16,624 bases of DNA from an uncultured Methanomicrobiales archaeon (lineage in GTDB: Archaea; Thermoplasmatota; Thermoplasmata; Methanomassiliicoccales; Methanomethylophilaceae): positions 1-16,624 of the forward strand of contig CALAVG010000128.1 of assembly GCA_937892275.1 (NCBI GenBank). Direction: 5' to 3'. The notes under the pieces were generated by a model. It did no database searches. It worked only from the letters and a program-made list of their open reading frames with translations, and had not been told where the DNA came from. Within the stretch, counting starts at the first letter, position 1. Each line of letters begins with the position of its first letter. This document shows positions 13,381 to 16,624 of the stretch, in pieces. The position numbers and the translations under genes are program-made.

Positions 13381-14472
13381 ATGGATCTGACCGTCAAATA
13401 TTCAGGAAAAGAGGTCGGCCGTCTGAGATACGAATCCGGTGCCGCTTATTTTGCTTACAGCAAAGAATGGCTCAGGGAGGGATTCTCGATATCTCCGCGT
13501 TCGTTGCCGTTGGAGGACAGACTGTTCAAGGGCAGAATGAACTATTTCGAGGGAATGCCGGGCGTGTTCGCGGATTCGCTTCCTGGCGGATGGGGCAGGT
13601 TCGCGGCTATCAAGGCACTTAGAAGAAAAGGGATAGACTATCAGAATCTGAATCCTCTGGAAAAGCTATCATACATCGGGAAGGGTGGTGCAGGGGCATT
13701 GTACTATGAACCGGCAAGTTGTGATTGGGAATCACTCCCGATTCAGGATACGGATGCCATGTACAGTGAATGCATGTCTATGATGGAGGATAGCCCGGCC
13801 GATCTGGATGACATATTCAGGAGAGCGGGATCCACCGGAGGCGCAAGACCCAAGATCAACGCCATGATGGACGGTAGCGAGTGGATCATCAAATTCCGCG
13901 AACGTTATGATCCGAAAGGCATCGGAAGGATGGAGTATGAATACAACCTAGCAGCGAAGAGATGCGGGATCGATGTCCCGGAATGCCGTCTCCTCCATTC
14001 GGAGATTTGCGACGGCTATTACGCTACAAAGAGGTTTGACAGGGATGGAGGGAGAAGGATACACATGATGTCCTTGGCAGCCCTTTTGGAAACCCCGACG
14101 GACATCCCTCTGTTGGATTATGTTTCGTTCCTCCAGGCCACCAGATACATCACCCGTTCTCAGGAAGAGGTGATGAAGGCCTACCGTCTCTCGTGCTTCA
14201 ACGTGCTCGCAAAGAACTACGACGATCACCCTGGTAACTTCTCCTATCTCTATTCGGATAAGGATGGCAGGTATGTTCTGTCCCCAGCATATGATCTTAC
14301 AAGACCCTCGAATATGAGAGAGCACCACATGACATGTGCAGGGAACCCGCTTCCCGGAGAGAAGGAACTGCTCATACTGGCATCTGAGATGAGGATACCG
14401 AAAGGACAGGCCGATGAGGTGATATCGCTTGTCAGGGAAGTGGTGGCAGAGGATTTGGGAGAATGGCTGTGA
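13381..14472 (+). CDS. hipA: HipA-family serine/threonine kinase toxin
   Basis: A 363-residue HipA. Family members phosphorylate targets such as glutamyl-tRNA synthetase and cause growth arrest unless bound by the partner antitoxin. The N-terminal subdomain (1-105) has GKEVGRL, YFEGMPGVFADSLPGGWGR and YIGKGGAGAL. STGGARPK (151-158) is the Gly-rich ATP loop with a phosphorylatable Ser/Thr and the lysine; WIIKFRERYD follows. NVLAKNYDDHPGNFS holds the catalytic N-x-D-x-H-x-x-N signature (279-286, catalytic D281), and SPAYDLTRP contains the metal-binding D305. All kinase residues that can be checked are present, so the toxin looks intact. It is shorter than E. coli HipA (440). GGGGATGA lies just before ATG 13381 and overlaps the end of the read-through hipB frame. 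A weak hairpin (14510-14527) follows. Confidence 0.92.
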   Translation: MDLTVKYSGKEVGRLRYESGAAYFAYSKEWLREGFSISPRSLPLEDRLFKGRMNYFEGMPGVFADSLPGGWGRFAAIKALRRKGIDYQNLNPLEKLSYIGKGGAGALYYEPASCDWESLPIQDTDAMYSECMSMMEDSPADLDDIFRRAGSTGGARPKINAMMDGSEWIIKFRERYDPKGIGRMEYEYNLAAKRCGIDVPECRLLHSEICDGYYATKRFDRDGGRRIHMMSLAALLETPTDIPLLDYVSFLQATRYITRSQEEVMKAYRLSCFNVLAKNYDDHPGNFSYLYSDKDGRYVLSPAYDLTRPSNMREHHMTCAGNPLPGEKELLILASEMRIPKGQADEVISLVREVVAEDLGEWL

Positions 14473-14562
14473 TTTCATACAACCGCTGATAAATGGATTC
14501 GTTTAACATCCGAGGTACTGTTCTCGGCAGGATATTCTTGGAAAGGGGATTTACTAGATTGT

Positions 14563-14593
14563 AAAATAAGGGGTTTCGGCCCCGAAGGGCCGA
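14563..14593 (-). terminator. Terminator of the MFS exporter gene
   Basis: TCGGCCC-CGAA-GGGCCGA (14576-14593, 7-bp stem) lies 9 bases beyond the MFS stop. On the minus strand it is followed by AAACCCC and TTATTTT (14569-14563). It sits between convergent genes and could also slow transcripts arriving from hipA. Confidence 0.65.
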
Positions 14594-14602
14594 TAAGGAT
14601 AT

Positions 14603-16132
14603 TCATTCCTTGTTCTCGATGTCGATGAGCTCTTTGGTCTTGCTCATGTGGACGATCTTGAAGCGGTATCCGATGATGGCCGCTACAATCAGGACGATGG
14701 CTCCCACAGAGAATGCACCTGCGACTGCGTTGGTGAAGACGAACTTGATCGCTTCATCAAATCCTTCGCCGAGGTGCTCGAGGATTCCGACTCCCTCGCT
14801 GGCCCACTCGGTGATGCCCTTCTCGATGGCATAGTAGCTGATTCCGAGGCTGACCAGCATGGTGTAGATACTCGATCCGATGGTGGATCCGATGTTCCTG
14901 AACAGCGATACGACGGAGGTGGTCATTCCCACTTCGGAATCGTCACAGCTGTTCTGCACACAGGCCATCAGTGATGCCATGAGACATCCGACACCGAGAC
15001 CGAACACGAACTCGGAGACTGCCAGCTGGATGACGGAGAAGTCTGTGATGAAGGACATGCCCACCATTCCGATGGCCATGAATACGGGACCTGCGAAGAT
15101 CCAGGGCTTGTAACCTGTCTTCTCGACACTCTTTCCTGCGATGGATGAGGTGAGTGCCATACCGAAGATCATGCACAGCATGAAGAGTCCGGCGTTGATG
15201 GCGCTGTATCCCTCGATCTTCTGAAGGAACATGGATGTGAACAGTTCGTCACCGATCATCGAGAAACCGAGCAGGAAGAGCAGAATGGATGCCGACCTCA
15301 CTGTGGGGTTCTTAAGCACATGGGGTGCGATGATGGGCTCCACAGCTGTGGATTCTACCCTGACGAGCAGGATGATGATGGCGATCATTACGAAGATCAT
15401 GGCAAGGGACTCGATGCTTACGACATCGAATGCGGTTCCGAACATCTGGAAGTAGATGATGAAAATGATTAGAAGAATAGAGATCAGAGCGATTCCCTTG
15501 AAGTCGATGAAAGGCTTCTCCTGCATGTTGGCAGGCATGGGGAACTTCTCTCTGCACATGTAGAGAGAGATCAGAAGGAGCGGGATGTTGATGGCGAATG
15601 CGAAGTGCCATCCGGGGATGCCTGCGATTTCCATAGTCGCAAGTGTTCCTCCAATCAAAGGACCGACACCGAATCCGATTCCGAACAGGGCACCGAGTGC
15701 TCCCTGCATCTTTCCCCTCTCCTCCGGGGGATAGAGGTCAGCGATGAGAGCTGTTGCAACGGGTATGATGATACCTCCGGCCATACCTTGGATGGCACGG
15801 GCGAGGATCATGACCTCCATGCTGATCCCGATTGTAGCGACGATTGAACTCAGAAGGAAGAGTACGAGTCCGATCATAAGCAGTTTCTTTCTTCCGTACA
15901 GATCCGATAACTTTCCGGATATCGGGATCATGATTGTCTCAAAGAGCAGATAGCCCATTGTGAGCCACGGAAGGAGGCTCGTGTTGTTGAAAGAATTACC
16001 GATCTCGGGACCGCATGTGGTCGTGATGGATCCGTCGAAACACGCTACCAGCATAGCGAGTGCGACTCCGATCATGATCTTGTTACGGCTGCCGGGATCG
16101 ATATTCTCGTGAGTCAGAATATCATCTGTCAT
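14603..16132 (-). CDS. MFS drug:proton antiporter, 14-TM DHA2 (EmrB/QacA) type
   Basis: A 509-residue major facilitator exporter with about 14 hydrophobic segments. D33 in the first membrane helix (ACFDGSITTTCGPEIG) corresponds to the motif D1 acidic residue. GKLSDLYGRKK (73-83) is motif A, and GIGFGVGPLIGG (151-162) is the antiporter motif C. A soluble loop near 190-205 and a second bundle starting near VLKNPTVRSASILLF complete the fold. The size and motif set fit DHA2 exporters such as QacA and EmrB, which remove cationic or lipophilic compounds; the substrate is unknown. ATG 16132 has no Shine-Dalgarno (CCCACACTC). TTTTATTG (16156-16163, minus strand) is centred about 27 bases upstream, suggesting a leaderless mRNA. 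It is separated from hipA by 130 bases and has its own terminator. Confidence 0.93.
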   Translation of the reverse strand: MTDDILTHENIDPGSRNKIMIGVALAMLVACFDGSITTTCGPEIGNSFNNTSLLPWLTMGYLLFETIMIPISGKLSDLYGRKKLLMIGLVLFLLSSIVATIGISMEVMILARAIQGMAGGIIIPVATALIADLYPPEERGKMQGALGALFGIGFGVGPLIGGTLATMEIAGIPGWHFAFAINIPLLLISLYMCREKFPMPANMQEKPFIDFKGIALISILLIIFIIYFQMFGTAFDVVSIESLAMIFVMIAIIILLVRVESTAVEPIIAPHVLKNPTVRSASILLFLLGFSMIGDELFTSMFLQKIEGYSAINAGLFMLCMIFGMALTSSIAGKSVEKTGYKPWIFAGPVFMAIGMVGMSFITDFSVIQLAVSEFVFGLGVGCLMASLMACVQNSCDDSEVGMTTSVVSLFRNIGSTIGSSIYTMLVSLGISYYAIEKGITEWASEGVGILEHLGEGFDEAIKFVFTNAVAGAFSVGAIVLIVAAIIGYRFKIVHMSKTKELIDIENKE

Positions 16133-16154
16133 GAGTGTGGGTATTATTAAACTA

Positions 16155-16163
16155 CAATAAAAT
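16155..16163 (-). promoter_or_regulatory. Probable TATA box of the MFS exporter gene
   Basis: Minus-strand ATTTTATTG is centred about 27 bases before ATG 16132. A second AT-rich stretch, TTTAATAATA (16151-16142), is too close to the start to serve. The remaining bases to 16261 show no gene. Confidence 0.4.
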
Positions 16164-16261
16164 CATAACTATGCTCAAAAATCGTGTATTTCCTACAGTC
16201 GTCCCAATGCGAGTCGATATCCGGTTCCTAATAGATCCTCATTCTCAGCACACGTGGGTAA

Positions 16262-16574
16262 TCATTCCCACTTCAGTTTATAATCGGTCAATACATAGGA
16301 CATGTGCCAGTTATAAAGAGTGGAAGAGCCTGATATGTACTCGTCACAAGTGACTTCCGCTTTGTAACGGACGCAGGTGTCGGCATCCCTGTAGTCGGTC
16401 ATATCGAGCTTATTGCCGGCGTCATCCGTCAGGACCGATTCGATAATCAGGATACGTTTGGTCCCCCATCGGGTCTCCATTGTAGATGTCCTATATTCGT
16501 CATACTTGATCGTCTTGCTTTGGGTGATAGTTTTTTCCACAATCTGCGTCTCCATGTGGATCTCGCCCGTCACA
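16262..16574 (-). CDS. Unknown protein, partial (N-terminus lost at contig end)
   Basis: The visible 103 residues start near VTGEIHMETQ and end YVLTDYKLKWE. I do not recognise the family. The composition is polar, rich in Thr, Tyr, Asp and Lys, with alternating patterns suggesting beta strands (TKRILIIESVLTDDAG, DTCVRYKAEVTCDEYISG). It has two cysteines and no membrane segment in the visible part. The frame remains open into the adapter at the contig end, where it would read MCSSDL; that sequence is an artefact, so the real start is either ATG 16555 or, more likely, beyond the contig. The TGA falls in the loop of a short GTGGG/CCCAC hairpin (16254-16271), a possible terminator. It lies upstream of the MFS exporter on the same strand, separated by 129 bases. 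Confidence 0.55.
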
Positions 16575-16624
16575 AGATCGGAAGAGCACACGTCTGAACT
16601 CCAGTCACGGCTACATCTCGTATG
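16575..16624 (+). other. Illumina TruSeq adapter contamination
   Basis: From 16575 the sequence reads AGATCGGAAGAGCACACG and continues as the TruSeq indexed adapter through CCAGTCAC, followed by the 6-base index GGCTAC (16609-16614) and ATCTCGTATG. This is library adapter, not genome. Base 16575 itself may be genomic or the A-tail. Confidence 0.98.

Noticed and set aside
14510..14527. CCGAG/CTCGG hairpin after hipA as a terminator
   Set aside because: Only five pairs with an 8-base loop and no T-run; too weak to list as a feature.
1..16574. CRISPR array, tRNA, rRNA or insertion sequence
   Set aside because: No spaced direct repeats, cloverleaf pattern, rRNA motif, transposase or terminal inverted repeats were seen on reading all spacers.
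16575..16591. Start of the last gene reading MCSSDL
   Set aside because: These codons are translated sequencing adapter.

Overview
The window looks like an archaeal contig, most likely from a gut-type Thermoplasmatota methanogen (Methanomassiliicoccales/Methanomethylophilaceae). The evidence is a group II chaperonin (thermosome), TATA boxes placed 25-30 bases before gene starts, Shine-Dalgarno sites matching archaeal 16S (GAGGTGAT), several probably leaderless genes, GC-rich coding with AT-rich spacers, and bacterial-type genes (GlnN, DnaK system, HipBA) as seen in gut archaea. The lineage is inferred, not proven. No rRNA, tRNA, CRISPR array or insertion sequence was seen. No gene-free stretch exceeds 300 bases; the longest is 11497-11711.

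Layout. Bases 1-668 hold the 3' end of a type III glutamine synthetase. Bases 797-6033 form a protein-folding island: thermosome, then grpE, dnaK and dnaJ packed head to tail, closed by a strong hairpin plus T-run at 6052-6111. A MATE-family exporter with an unusual N-terminal membrane extension follows, then a small probably leaderless DUF1508/YegP protein. On the minus strand, 10834-8628 is a compact set: a decayed iron-sulfur flavoprotein, a zinc-type macrodomain protein and a class M sirtuin (SirTM), a writer/eraser pair for protein ADP-ribosylation. Upstream lie a DUF2798 membrane protein, then a nitroreductase and Rrf2 regulator pair. A very AT-rich divergent promoter (12959-13091) separates these from a plus-strand HipB/HipA toxin-antitoxin pair. 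A 14-TM MFS drug exporter (minus) and a partial unknown gene finish the window.

Two points stand out. First, the only two genes ending in TAG are the HipB-like antitoxin and the flavoprotein. In both, the reading frame continues past TAG with sequence that resembles the missing family C-terminus and then ends at TGA. In hipB the continued frame stops one base before the hipA ATG. The 15 other genes end in TGA (12) or TAA (3). This fits an organism that reads UAG as pyrrolysine, or recent nonsense mutations. Second, the divergent hip/nitroreductase promoter carries six TATCT/AGATA half-sites, several forming perfect inverted repeats over the hip TATA box.

Data quality: the last 50 bases (16575-16624) are Illumina TruSeq adapter with index GGCTAC, not genome, so the contig really ends near 16574.
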